Shown here piece by piece: positions 33,532-45,099 of a stretch of DNA of 64,000 bases. Positions within the stretch are counted from its first letter, which is position 1. Each line of letters starts with the position of its first letter. The notes beneath the pieces are model-generated. The model did no database searches and was not told the DNA's origin. It was given only the letters and a program-made list of their open reading frames with translations. The stretch is from Macrophomina tecta. Lineage: Eukaryota > Ascomycota > Dothideomycetes > Botryosphaeriales > Botryosphaeriaceae. Location: NCBI GenBank assembly GCA_024180945.1, contig JAKSGN010000005.1, positions 1,798,001-1,862,000 of the forward strand. The letters are read 5' to 3'. The position numbers and the translations under genes were made by a program.

Positions 33532-35502
33532 ATGTTCCGCTCGAAAAGTTTAAGTCGAAGGCTATCGCGCAAGTCCACCTCGAGATCAGAACCGCCTTCC
33601 GCTCTTCCGAATGAACCAGAACCTCCGGTGATTATCGCACAATCAATCCAAGTTCAAGACCCCGTCGACGGCAGCGATGCTTTCGTTCCTAGCGTACCGC
33701 GAATTCCGGCCTTCTGGAAACAAGAGAACGCGACACCATTGCCTTCGCCAAGCCTGGGAGATGGGGTTCAGGGCTTGTCAAGAGCAAGGGGACGGGACCC
33801 TGGATTAACAGTGAAGCCTCTTGCCGGCAAGGAGGGACAAGGACTACCACAGAGGACAACTACGGCCCACTACTTACATCCATCGCATGCGAATATCAGC
33901 CGGACAACGATAGGGCAGTCAGACGCAGAGAACAATGACTACCTTGCGTTTCACGTGCCGACCCCGGACACGCTTCCAACATTTACAGCGCCTGACTGGA
34001 CCGGAGAGACCACGCCTAAACCTCGCACATTCAGTTTGCGGAGTACAATAAGCCACGGTAGCTGGAAGAGCTGGAATAACGATCGGCGCATTGACTCAGC
34101 CATCAGCCACCAGAGTCCGTATTCCACGCCCAATACAGAGAGGAGAACATATTCTATGAGATCTCTCTCCCGGAGACTTTCCGTCCGCAATGAGGGAAAT
34201 CACCGAGCTTCCTCGGTACGAGCGAGCATCTTTGCCCCGGAGAGATCTCAAGCGCAGGCGTATCAGACCACAACAGCGTCAAAAGATTCCGGATCCCCAG
34301 AACCCACACCACGAGAAGATGTGGACATCCTGGCCTTCCTACGGGACTCAAGGATCACCACGGAGAGAAACCCACCATCAATATCCCAAGCAACGAATGG
34401 CGAGGGCAGCAACACACTCCGACCAAAAAGCATAGCAATACATACTGCAGGAGGCACGTCCAATGCATCACTAACCCTCTACCAACCCCACGAAGACGAC
34501 TGGACGCGGTCGCTCCAGCCCACCGACGGCACTGGCCTCGATGAAAAATGCCTGGTTGCCGAGCTCGAGGACGAGAAGATCCCCGTCATCCCGGAGGAGC
34601 CTTCCGCACCACCCACGCCCGCCATCCTCACCGCATCCAACCTCCGCACCTTCGCCACCCTCGCCTCCTCCACCCCCGCAAAAGACAAAGACCTCCCGGA
34701 CCTCCCTCTCCCCGCCTATCCGCCCACTAGCGCCGGCGGCGCCTCATCCATCGCATCTTCCACGCTCAACAACAACAACAACAACCACAAAAACAAGAGA
34801 GGCAAGCAATCCGTAGCCCAAGTCCCGCGCATCACGCACCTCCGCGACCGCTCCTCCACCCTCTTCGCCCTCGTCTCCCGCAGCGGCGCCTCGACCACCG
34901 CCGCGGGTGGCGGCGGCGGCGGTAGCGCGTCAATCTCCACCGGCAGCAAGCTGCTGCACCGCGTGCCGACGCTCCTCGCGCGCCGCCGCAGCACCGTCCC
35001 CGCTGCTGCGCCGTCGGGCGGCGGCGGCCCGGCGCCCCTCGCGGCCATCGCGGCCGCGTTCCCCGAGCCCGACCCCGTCGCCGCGTATCTCCGCCGCGGG
35101 GAGGGCGTGCGAGTGTGGGTGGAGGGGCAGGCGCAGCTGGTCGAGTGGTATCGCGAGCAGGGGGCGTGGCAGGAGGTGGAGCGGCGGAAGAGGGAGGAGC
35201 GGCGGCGGAGGGAGATCGAGGCGGTGGAGGAGGAGAGGGAGCGGCAGGAATGCCTGCGGCGGAGGCTGGAGATGTGGTTTAAAGCGGGCACGGTGGGTGT
35301 GTTTGCCGGGGTTGCGGAAGTGGAGGGCAGCGTGGAGTGGCCGGAGGAGGTGTGGGACGGGAGCGGCGCGAGAGGGCGCGGGCAAGGGGAGAGAGAAGCC
35401 GAGTGGGATGAGTTTGAGGGACTGAGGCCTGGGAGTGGGGGGAGTGTCGTGGTCTTTGGGGAGGCGAGTGTGGTGAGGTTGGCGGATCTTGGTGCGGCTT
35501 GA
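33532..35502 (+). CDS. Long low-complexity protein of unknown function
   Basis: Intronless frame of 656 codons from the chosen ATG (33532, MFRSKSLSRRLSRKSTSRSE); the frame is open upstream to 33151, so the start is uncertain. The protein is hydrophilic and looks mostly disordered. It has repeated basic Ser/Arg motifs (SLSRRLSRKS near the start and SLSRRLSVRNEG near residue 205), an Asn run (about 34770), a Gly-rich stretch (about 34905-34925), and Pro/Ala-rich segments. The last third has a likely coiled-coil helix (EVERRKREERRRREIEAVEE and onward, about 35175-35275) and ends in a compact segment with FAGVAEVEGSVEWPEEVWD. No catalytic motif, signal peptide or membrane helix is seen. A T18 tract starts 85 bp after the stop. 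I do not recognise the family. Confidence 0.65.
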   Translation: MFRSKSLSRRLSRKSTSRSEPPSALPNEPEPPVIIAQSIQVQDPVDGSDAFVPSVPRIPAFWKQENATPLPSPSLGDGVQGLSRARGRDPGLTVKPLAGKEGQGLPQRTTTAHYLHPSHANISRTTIGQSDAENNDYLAFHVPTPDTLPTFTAPDWTGETTPKPRTFSLRSTISHGSWKSWNNDRRIDSAISHQSPYSTPNTERRTYSMRSLSRRLSVRNEGNHRASSVRASIFAPERSQAQAYQTTTASKDSGSPEPTPREDVDILAFLRDSRITTERNPPSISQATNGEGSNTLRPKSIAIHTAGGTSNASLTLYQPHEDDWTRSLQPTDGTGLDEKCLVAELEDEKIPVIPEEPSAPPTPAILTASNLRTFATLASSTPAKDKDLPDLPLPAYPPTSAGGASSIASSTLNNNNNNHKNKRGKQSVAQVPRITHLRDRSSTLFALVSRSGASTTAAGGGGGGSASISTGSKLLHRVPTLLARRRSTVPAAAPSGGGGPAPLAAIAAAFPEPDPVAAYLRRGEGVRVWVEGQAQLVEWYREQGAWQEVERRKREERRRREIEAVEEERERQECLRRRLEMWFKAGTVGVFAGVAEVEGSVEWPEEVWDGSGARGRGQGEREAEWDEFEGLRPGSGGSVVVFGEASVVRLADLGAA

Positions 35503-35586
35503 CGTTCAATGATATCCCAGTTTTTCTTGGGTCTTTGTTTTTGTGAAGGGTGTCAAAAGGCGCTTGTTTACTCGTTGCTTTGCTTC

Positions 35587-35604
35587 TTTTTTTTTTTTTT
35601 TTTT
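35587..35604. repeat. poly-T tract (18 nt)
   Basis: T run on the coding strand 85 bp after the stop of the gene ending at 35502. Confidence 0.95.
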
Positions 35605-35640
35605 CAACTGACTACTGCGAATGAGAGAACACAAAAGTGG

Positions 35641-36701
35641 TCAGATGCGGCTGCTGGACTCTCCCAAGACTCTACGGATGGTCCCCCTGATGTCTTCGTC
35701 TTGCTTCAATTCCAGAAGTTTGTTGTCATTCTCGTCATCCTTCCAGACAGTGTTTCCTCCATCAGAAAAGGTGTACCGTTGAAGATAGAGCACGAAGCAG
35801 AGAGGGTTCCCGGACTGCTGCAAGCTGTCTCCAATGTTTTCGACGTCTTGGCCAGTGGTGTTCTTGACCTGCCATTTCTCACCCGACTCCGCTTGCAGCA
35901 ATTGAAGAACTTCGTTTTGAGTTGTCTTGAAGGAAGATATTTTCACCATCCTGTTGGCAGTCTGCTCTGGGTGATGGAGGATAGATGCAACTGCTTGACC
36001 GATTGTGGCGAGATTCGTTGTGGAGAAGGCCTCGTTGCCTGAATCAATGATGGTAGCAGTGCGAGTCTTGAGGTCGAAACCCAGAGCTCCACGTTCAAGC
36101 CCCTGTTAAGATCTGTTAGTAGCCCTTGTAGCAACCTTTTTTTTTTTTTTTTTTTTTGATAACGAGGGTGCCGCAAAGCTTACCCAGTCAAAGAACATGC
36201 CGGTAGCCACATCGGTCCATGAAAACCACGTGTGCTGCTGAGTGAGCTTGTTAAGGTAGTCGACTGTTTGAACCTTGCCCTCCAAGCATTTGCCCACTTT
36301 GGTGCTGCGGGCGCTGATGTAGTCAATTCCATAGTCAGACGGGAGGAAGCGCTTGACCTTCGCCTCCACGGCGGCATCAAGAATGACGTCCTGTCCGCCG
36401 ACGGCAGCCTGGGCAATACACGAGACCACTGCATCTTGGCCACGAATAGCCGAGAGCACGCCGTCTTTTGAGCTGACGTCTACTCTCTTCAAAGAGACGC
36501 TGGGGGGGAAGGTGGTGGTAGAGCCCTCCCTCGTAATGGCCGTAACTTCGAAGCCGTGCTTCAGCAGAGCATCGACAATGGCTGTGCCCGTGTTTCCGCT
36601 GGCCTGGCAATATGTTAACACTCGTTTGGCTCTGCATTGAAAGAGAGAAAGGGAAGCATCTAGCTTACACCAACAACGGCAACTTTCTGGATATCAGACA
36701 T
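35641..36701 (-). CDS. NmrA-like / isoflavone-reductase family NAD(P)-binding protein
   Basis: Atypical short-chain dehydrogenase of the NmrA/isoflavone reductase family, 304 aa, cytosolic. Exons on the minus strand 36701-36669, 36603-36184 and 36102-35641, all phase 0. The first splice rebuilds the dinucleotide-binding loop VAVVG-ASGNTGTAI; then DAVVSCIAQAAVGGQDVILD and VKRFLPSDYGIDY are family regions. A YxxxK-type catalytic pair is not obvious. The second intron (36103-36183) holds a 21-nt T tract on the plus strand (A tract in the transcript). A TATATAAA box lies about 120 bp upstream of the start. These proteins act as reductases on small aromatic compounds or as redox sensors; which applies here is unknown. 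Confidence 0.88.
36137..36157. repeat. poly-T tract in intron of NmrA-like gene
   Basis: 21 T on the plus strand, inside the second intron of the minus-strand gene (poly-A in the pre-mRNA). Confidence 0.95.
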
Positions 36702-36818
36702 GGCAGAAATGCTTGAGGCGAGAATCGTAATGGGGTGAATATCGGGGATGCCAGTGGGACGAAGGAGTTTCGGAGATGCTGGCGGATGTTTCTGCTTGGA
36801 GCAGATCTTTACTGGTTT

Positions 36819-36826
36819 TTATATAG
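36819..36826 (-). promoter_or_regulatory. TATA box of the NmrA-like gene
   Basis: TATATAAA reading toward the gene, about 120 bp before its ATG at 36701. Confidence 0.5.
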
Positions 36827-37540
36827 ATTGGTGCTGTAACTTCTTCTAATTTAGGCTGTAAACGCACGTGGGCGAACTCCCGCGCGGCTGATTGATAATC
36901 AAACTGCAGGTCAGCAAGGCAACTCGTAAGACAGTAAACAAGTGCAGCGTTCAACTTAGCACTGCCTGCGCGCCAATCAGGACAGTATCCCGTGTCAGCC
37001 GAATAGTGATCAGACATAGAAGCCTCGGCTTCTTAGGCCAACATGAGTGGGGGTTTTTCATTGCAGGCCTACTTTTACGGCGTTTCACAGTCTTGGCGCA
37101 TCATTTCGGTAACAATCCGATAAAAAGACCATATGCGGTAAACTTTTGAGGACTCATCAATGCTTATAATCTTGCACCGTCAGCAACTACAGAGTATACA
37201 TGGATCAAGGTAAGTGCGGTAACGGGGTGGATAACCAATGCCACACCAATGCGGAGGTAGCTCGACAGCCTTCACTTGGGAACGCTTAAGGATTGAATAA
37301 AACAAAAATTCAGCGTGATGCTGGAATTTGGTGTTCAAAATCGCGACTGTGCTGCAATCATGCGACTATGCCAGAATGATGTGAGGAGGCCTTACAGCCG
37401 CTGAATGGAAGGCAGCTCACGGGTGAGATCTAACAATCATTATTGCATATCAGTCACTCTGGATTCAGTGAGCGCCTCGACACTGATCCTGTTTGAGAAT
37501 TCTACCTTTAGCTTTCGTTTCGTAGCGAAAATTGAGCTCC

Positions 37541-37569
37541 TTTTTTTTTGGGGCGGGGGGGGGGGGGGG
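37541..37569. repeat. T9 followed by G-rich homopolymer tract
   Basis: Nine T then about nineteen G interrupted by a single C at 37554. Confidence 0.9.
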
Positions 37570-38797
37570 AACCAGACATGGCGTCAGGCTAATCGACGAA
37601 TTGTTCAAAGCGAGTCGAAACCATGCTGCGTGCTAATTGCATTGTTTGCTGCAACTTGGAAGCTCCGTTCTTTTAGGATCGTTGGATTGGTGGGCTCGCA
37701 AAAGCGGGTGGCTCTCACTTTTCTTGTTTCTTACCCAGTTTGCGGAGATAGGGTGCTGAATGATGCGGGAAAGCTTTTATGCTTGAAGTATTCGTCAATC
37801 CTTTGTCGGTAGCAAAGAATGATGCACGTGGAAATAGAGGAGCATGCACCTCCAGTCCATTGGTGTTTTGAGGATGAGGCTGGAAATCTTGGCTGTTTTT
37901 CGCATGATGCATGAGAATGATCCGGATATTCCAAAAGGGTATCGATTCGAGATCAAGCTTTGGACAGATGCTGATACGGCACGCAGCAACACCTCCATCA
38001 CTCCGGTGTCCCGAAGGATGCTTCCGGGCGTCTGCGGGAATCTTTAGACTTTCCAATTGGCGAACATGAACCCTGGATCCTACCAAGAGCCAGCATGCTT
38101 TGTTTGGCATGGCTTTCTCTCCCCGCGCATAAGTTGCCCGACGAAGAGGATGCGCTCTCAATGGCTCCTGGACCGAAGGGAACGTGCTCGGCAGGCCAGA
38201 GTCCGCATCGGAGATGCGAACCGTCCACCCTCAAACGAGGCTGTGTCCAAACCACCACAACGACTGTAGCCCGATGTCGGGAAGCCAACGGGAGATCTGC
38301 GAAAGAAGCGACTAGGACTACGAAAACACGACAGCGAAAGGGTGGGTCGGCGGCTGCGCACAGCGGCCAAGGCTAGACCACCGGGAGAAACGATGAACGG
38401 CTCCATGGGCGCCGGAGCTGGGGCAGAGGTGTTGCGGGTTCGAGGGCTGAGGCTGAACACCAGAGCGGCACAAATCGGGCCTCGGCCCGCGCCTGGATCC
38501 GGAGCGGAGCGGTGCACGCTCCCAGAGGATCGCTCAGTAAGCCATTGCGCCGCCTGCATTGCGGGCTGAGGCTGCTTGTTGCGCGGAACAAAGAACAGAG
38601 AGCGCAGCCATCGCGTGATGACGTCGGGCCACGTGAGAGCGGTGCAGGGGACTTGGGCCGGTAACGGCGTCGCGTCTGTTGCTTCCCTCGCGCTTCCGTC
38701 CATTTCGCTCTTCAACTACGCCGGCACCCCAGCGGCCCCCGCTCGATCCTCTCTCTCACCACACCTATGTGCCCCCGGCCTGGCGCTTCGGTCTGCC

Positions 38798-39298
38798 ATG
38801 TCTTCCGAGGGAGCAGCGGTCCAGCATCCGCCGCAGCCGCGCCCGCGCCTCTCCCTCGAGAGCCTGCCCAACGAGCTGCTGCTCCAGGTTCTAATCGAGG
38901 CCCCCGACTCCATCCTCAGCCTGCGTCAGGTCAACCGCCGCTTCGCTGATCTCTTCACCTCCCACGAGAAGCTGATTGCCGACCGCATCTTTGCCCGCAC
39001 CGGCTGCGGCCGCGCCGCCGAGCAATGGGCCCTGGCAGGTGACTCTTACCGCCGCGCCCGCAACTGGCGTCTCAACGCCATCTTCTACCGCAAGTTCTGG
39101 CGAGTCTTTGGCAACAAGAAGATATACAGCGACTGCTACTTCTGCTCCAACTCGGGCTTTCCCTTTCTGGACATCGACCGCTTTGACAGCCTGATGCACT
39201 CGCCGCTGGCCTTGGCCTTCATCTTCCATCTCCTGGACCCCCTCGTGGAACCCGATCCGAAATGGTACTTGGCATCAATCCGCGAGTCGTCTAAATAG
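38798..39298 (+). CDS. F-box-like protein
   Basis: Short protein of 166 aa, single exon. It opens MSSEGAAVQHPPQPRPRLSL and then carries an F-box-like segment, LESLPNELLLQVLIEAPDSI and SLRQVNRRFADLFTSHEKLI, as found in substrate adaptors of SCF ubiquitin ligases and in many fungal F-box proteins without clear targets. The rest has several aromatic residues and a CYFCSNSGFPFLDIDRFDSL segment but no WD40 or LRR repeats. It is shorter than most F-box proteins. The frame is open upstream to 38576, but the ATG at 38798 gives a typical F-box start. Substrate unknown. Confidence 0.75.
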   Translation: MSSEGAAVQHPPQPRPRLSLESLPNELLLQVLIEAPDSILSLRQVNRRFADLFTSHEKLIADRIFARTGCGRAAEQWALAGDSYRRARNWRLNAIFYRKFWRVFGNKKIYSDCYFCSNSGFPFLDIDRFDSLMHSPLALAFIFHLLDPLVEPDPKWYLASIRESSK

Positions 39299-41729
39299 CA
39301 ATCCGCCAGCCTCCTGGCCCGTTGATCCGGAGTCTGCTGGAGGCTGACGGCAGCTGAGCGGGCACCGAGAGCGCGAAAGCATCCACCCTGCAGTCTGCAG
39401 TGCGTGGGCGTATGTGGCTCAGCACAAGTTCGGCGACTTTCTGAATATCGCTCCGCCGAATCTGCCATCCTCACAAACTGCGGAATGCCGCGCTGGAGCA
39501 TTTCACTGCCGTTCTTCAGACTGCACGCTGAGCTAGTCTGCATGTCCTCTTGTGGAAGAGGAGACGAGGTGTCTGCCTGTCTTGTATCCGTGTCTGGGGG
39601 CCAGCCCAATTTCGGACCTCGGCCTCTTGGTGACAGCTGTCGCATCAAGCCCCCACCGCTAGTGGCCGCTCGCAAGCGGGCCGTCTCCGCGCAGAAGAAC
39701 GAAGCGACGTCGTACTCTGGTGCGGTCATTGGAACGTTTCAGCATAGTCCGCCGTCGCCCTTCCCAGCTAGCTGCGTGTTGCTAGACACAGGAGCTACTC
39801 GATCGGTGCTTAACAGCTCGCATATCTGGAGGGTTCCAGCGATTCATTTGAAGGTGCGGAATTCGGCCGCCTCCACGGCTGCCAACACGGCCTTTGCAGG
39901 CCTCATCATGAATGGAAGGCGCGCGTTGGATTTTGAGGCTTACTGTTTCTGAGCGACATCTTTGGCCTGGCTTTGGTCGCTGCAGCCTTGCAATACTCGG
40001 CCTTGGGTTCGGTCACATCCTGGCCCTTCCAGCACTCTTCCCCCATTCCGCGAGTCAAGGCGCACTGTTGGCTGCAGTCTCGCACTGCATAGACTCCGCG
40101 CGGAAATGTTACTATGTTAGTCGATCAATGTGTAATCCTGCCAGAGACCGGCTGCCCTTTACCCCAAGTATCTTCTGTGTACATGCAATCTGAAGTGCCT
40201 GCCGCCAACCATCCCGACTCTCCTGACATCAGGCCGCACCGCAGCACGAGCTGGGCAATTCCAGTTGCACAGCCAACGACAGGCTACCAGGCCGCCGTCT
40301 ATCTGTGTGTGACATGCAGCGATCCGCGACAAGCTCGAAATCTTGGGGATAGCGTCAGAGGTTGCTCGGCGACCGGCTTTGAGACCCTGGTCGAGCACAC
40401 GCTAATGTCGGGCCCATTTTCCGTGCCTCTCCCCCAGCGCCTCTGCCGCTTACGGCCATGGAAGCGAACGCTCTTTGCCCAGCACTTTCGCTCTGATTGA
40501 CTGGGGGGCTATCCTTCCCCACAAATGGCGTGAATCGGAGGCTCTCCGCTCGCGCCGCTAGTGGTCGTCCCGGCCATTAGCTGCATAATACAGTAGCTTT
40601 CAAACCATGATCACCATGTCATGGGCATAGATAGGGCATTGCTGCGACAGGGGAACTCGCCGCCAACTGCCCCGAGGCGAGGATCATTGCCTTCCGGTGC
40701 TTCTTGCCTAGGCCTGATCCGCTCTGGACCCAGGAACGCATCACAACACCAACTAGTAGATCCACTACACTGACTAGCTCAGCACATGCCCATATTTCTC
40801 GCTTATGCCCAGCCGATACGCCTTCGCAGCAGCTTGTCGCGGCATCAGCGGAGCCGCTGTATTGCTTGCAAAATGTTGCATGTCACCAAGCAAGGGGTCT
40901 GCGAGCGCTGCCTCTGTCCGATATGCTTCTCGAAGGTTTCCGATGTCAAGGCAACCTAGACTGAGGGAACCGGATGGATCAACTATGAGTAGGCCGCCGA
41001 CGCAATTCTTTTTCGCCAACCAACACATCCACTCGCTGATTTGACATATTTCACCGTGAAGATACTCCGAACTCTGCCTCCTCACATCCTCGAATGCCGG
41101 GATCAATCCCAGCTGGGCGAACTCTAGGCTGATCTCCCCCCAAACGACTCGCGCGACCGTCCAGGGATTCCCTAACACATGGCCTCTGCTTGGCGCAGGA
41201 ACAGGCCTCCACTTCCGCAGCAACGGCCGCTATCTTCGACGCAACTTAAAGCCGGCTTCTTTTCAGCGCGGCGCATCCAAGCTTCTCTGGCTACCACGTG
41301 GGATGTGCATGTCGATTCTGGAGCCACTGTCGCCATCCACAATATCATTAGCCTTTCCCCTCGGCCCCGTCATCTCTCCCGCCTGCGGCACGCCGCCCGC
41401 CCCCCGCCGGACCCCCGTTTCCTGCCCCAGCCTGCACTAACCGGAGACAAGGCACCTAGTGGCTTACATGCCTTGAGTCCCTTAAGATCAGAATCGTTTG
41501 GATTATCCCCCCGTCATACTCGCGCTGAACAAATGGGCGGTCATTCCTGTTGAAGGCCGCTGCTGCTTGACTCACGCGCAACTCACATACCTTATTCTTA
41601 CTTGTCGCCTGCTCCCCCCATGAGTTGAAGATTTCGCTTGTCTCCAGCGGCAGATCGTCAAGGGAAAAATCTGTCGCACGATTTCTCCTTTCTACCTCTT
41701 CATCCCCTTGCCTCCTTCTGCCCCGTACA
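39299..41729. other. 2.4-kb gene-poor region
   Basis: No supported gene. Overlapping frames near 39404-39952, 40114-40500 and 41179-41553 have no domain, no splice support and biased composition. The right end is a pyrimidine-rich leader of the next gene. Confidence 0.5.
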
Positions 41730-43168
41730 ATGACCACTGGGCCTGGAGCCGTGGTTGCCTCCATTGTGTGTGCTGTCATTGCGGGAGTCTTTGTCGGTCT
41801 TAGACTGTATACCCGATTCTGCATCAGTCGGCATCCCGGCTGGGACGATGGTCTGGTAGTTGTTGCTCTGGTATTTTCGGTTGTTCTGTGTCCTATATAC
41901 AATATGCGTAAGGCTATTCGTCACTTTTCACCGCTTGTACACTGCTAATTCCACCTTATGACAGAGTTGAAGTACGGCCTAGGAGACCACTTGAAAGACA
42001 TCCCGCCTCCAAAATTGGTCAAGCAGATGACCTGGTTCTGGGTCTCCACTTGTTAGAGACCCTGTTATCCCTTGGCTCTCGGTCGTATTCTAATCCTATC
42101 ACAGGGATCTATCTTACCGGTGTTGCGTTCGCAAAGGTGTCGATCCTCATTCAGTATATCCGTGTCTTCGTAGGGCGGAAAACCATCTTCTCATCTTGGG
42201 CAACGATCGCATTCATTATCATGTGCTGTTCCATATGTCTGTTCGGGGGCATCTTTGCCTGCAGTCCAATCAAAAGGTTCTGGGATCCAACCGTTCCGGG
42301 TACATGTATCCATTACTTCGCCATATGGTTAGTACAGAGGCGTCTTTCTGCCCATTGTAGAACTGACAATCCTCCAGGTACCTGCACTGCGCCATGAGCA
42401 TCTCCACCGATTTCGCTATCATTGCCATCCCCCTTCCGACCATCTTCCGCATGAATCTCGAGCGCAGGAAGAAGTGGAGTCTGGCCTTCACCTTCGCACT
42501 CGGTGGATTGTAAGTTGAAGTTTCTCCAACATGCCTCAAAGCTCCCTCCGTTCAGCTTACTCACCTCACCTCTCTTCTCCAGCGGCTGTGTGACCAGCAT
42601 AATCCGCCTCTACTACCTGTACTTCCTCTCCGTCACGCCCGACACCACGCACTACAACCCCATCCCGGCGCTGTGGTCGACCGTTGAGCTCAACGTCGTC
42701 ATCGTCTGTGCCTGCCTCATCACCTTGCACCCGCTGCTCGTCCGCATCCTCTCGCCCATCAGGCGCTTTGCCAGCAACTACTCGCAGCAGCACTCCCACC
42801 CGCCGCCCTCGCACAACCTCAACAACAAATTCACCCCGCCTCACAACCCGGATAGCCGCAATAACAATGAGGGGCGCGTGTCGAGCCCCTCCTGGTGCTG
42901 CAAGGCTGGCGGCAGCAATGGCAGCTATTCTGCAGCTTTTGCCATTGGGGCCACGCTGCTGGATGATTCATCGGAGGAGCATTTGGGCGGGATAGAGGGC
43001 GGGTCGCCGCCGGCGACGTCGCCGCAGCATGCGATTAATGTCAAGACGACGATTGATTTCAGAGTGGATCAGGGGAGTACGCTGACGAGAGGGAGGAGTA
43101 GTAGTAGTACTCTGAAGGGGAGTGGGAGGTGTTGGGGCGGTGATATGGAGTTGTATCGGATTGTTTGA
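41730..43168 (+). CDS. Fungal rhodopsin-domain (SAT4/PTH11-like) integral membrane protein
   Basis: Second member of the fungal rhodopsin-domain family in this window, 401 aa. Exons 41730-41907, 41965-42051, 42105-42327, 42378-42509 and 42583-43168. The frame joins are clean except that the exon 2 donor (GTTAGA at 42052) is weak. Hallmarks: GLRLYTRFCISRHPGWDDGL in the first loop, LKYGLGDHLKDIP, VAFAKVSILIQYIRVF, FACSPIKRFWDPTVPGTC (conserved CSPxxxxWD), YLHCAMSISTDFAIIAIPLP, and IIRLYYLYFLS then LWSTVELNVVIVCACLITL, giving seven helices. The cytosolic tail is about 140 aa, His/Pro/Asn rich with Ser runs. It is only distantly similar to the gene at 11278-12615, so this is not a recent duplicate. 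Function unknown. Confidence 0.88.
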
Positions 43169-45099
43169 TTGGGTTTACTGTCAAAAGGAAGGAAATGCGA
43201 AAGAGGGCATTCGATAGGGATGGGATGGCGTTCTTGTGGTTGTTTTTTCCTTTTCTTCCCTCAAACGGATATTTGGAAGTTCGCGGGAGCGATTCTTCGC
43301 TCTATTTTTTCTCTTTTTTTTTATTTTCGGAATGGCGGTAACGAACGGGTTGCATTGGCGGATGCGTTCATTGATTCCCCAGCCTTGCTTTCTCTTCTGG
43401 TCTCCTTTTCCTTCTCAATTCTGCTTTGTCTTGCTCTTTTCCTTCTCTTTCTTTGCTTTTCTCACAGCTCCAAATCCAAAGGCGCTCGATGGATTTTCAG
43501 CGCACCTTCCCCCCTTCATCGGCGTCTGCTATATCGGCTCTCCCCTTTTCTCCACCTCGCTCATTTCCGCGACGATTCCGCCTTACTCCGCGTCCAAGCA
43601 ATGCACATGCTACCGCCAATTCGACCACCGCATCCCACAGCCACACGGAGGGACTCTCCTGGACCGACCCGCACCTATCAACCCCACCAACGGAATCCTC
43701 ACCCCCCGCTGTTCCACGCACCGCCAAGCTAATGCCTTCCCTAGCGGTAACCGCGCCAGGGAGAGAGAGAGAGAAAAAAAAAAAAAAGGAGAGAAAGCAG
43801 TGTTTCACGAGATCCTTAAGAAACACCAGAGCGAGAAACTTACGCTGGCGTGACGGTCGGCAGCTGCCAGAAAAGAGCGATTCGGGTAGCTATCGTGCTG
43901 GAACAGCGCGACGGCGGAACGTTGGGAAGGTTTGCAAGGGTTGCGGTTCCGCGCTGCGGTGGTTTTAGGCTATATGAATGGTATTGGCACTGAGGGCCTT
44001 TTACGTCGTGCGTGAGGAATGGATTTGGGGAGGTTTGGGAGATTTGCGGGATGTGGAGGGAAGGGGGCGGTTGGAGGGCGTTGAGCTGCCGATTTTTTTT
44101 GTGTACTAGCCACTCTGGTGAGTAGGAGACGGGATGGAGTGCTCAGGAGAGCGGGCTGTGGGAAAGAGGCTTGTATACACATGACTGTCCTTTTCTCCAA
44201 GACGGAAGTCAGAAAAACTCTCTGTTCCAGGGCCGTAGAGTCTCAATCCGCACACGCGCTCAGACTTCCTGCCTCCGCAAAATGGCAAGTCGGCTCTGCC
44301 AACGACTCTCGCCAAGATAAACACAGGCGTGCCTCGGCAGCTTGAGCACTTGGCTGATTGCACTTGCGCAGATCCCGCAACTTTTGAGAAGTAGTGCGGG
44401 ACGGCGCGCTAGTGGAAAGTAAGGCACATATGGGAAAGGGGCGCAATAGCACGAGCGAAATCACGCATCCTTGCTCGAGCCCAGACAAAATCTACCTGTT
44501 TTTGCTTTTTCTGCTATGAATAAGGCGTGCTGACCTCTTCGGCGCTAGTAGCTACCAAAGATTACCGGTTTGGGCGGAGAACTAACAACCAGGGCCGTTC
44601 TTCTCAATCCTCTATTGCCAGATGCTTAAAATCATTCTTCACCTCATTCATCGTCGATGATAGTAATAACGATTTCAAAGGGGGCCGATAAATGACTCGT
44701 GCCTAGTACAGCAGGTGGTATATGGGCAGTCAAGGCATTCGTCTGGACGCGAACGTACCTTGATTCGATTTGCATATGCGTCTCAATGACTGCTTCGACT
44801 CCCAATAGCATATTTAGTCCAAGGCCGATCGCTTCAGCTTCTGTAATGCAAGTAAGTTGATTTTATAGGACTTTCTGCGTATCGCTAAGAATACACGGCC
44901 ACCAGAGTGGTCGTGCCTGGCCGCTGATAGTATGCCAGTACGGTGTGTTTAGTACCTCTCCGAGATTAATTAGTTGCATCGAAAGCTATCTCACGCACGT
45001 AACGCGCAGCGAGACCGCTTTTCGGAGGTCATTTGGCCCCGCTTAATCGCAAGTGCACAGCGATAGGTTATTATGCGATTTTACTCTTGCAATTTACGT
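43169..45099. other. 1.9-kb gene-poor region
   Basis: No supported gene. T/C-rich downstream sequence and an imperfect GA plus A13 tract near 43760-43790. Frames at 43236-43853 are low-complexity. Confidence 0.5.

Larger units (their letters stand above)
36702..38797. other. 2.1-kb gene-poor region
   Basis: No supported gene. Contains a T9 run followed by a G-rich tract (37541-37569). Frames on both strands at 38158-38715 are shadows in GC-rich leader sequence of the F-box gene. Confidence 0.5.
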
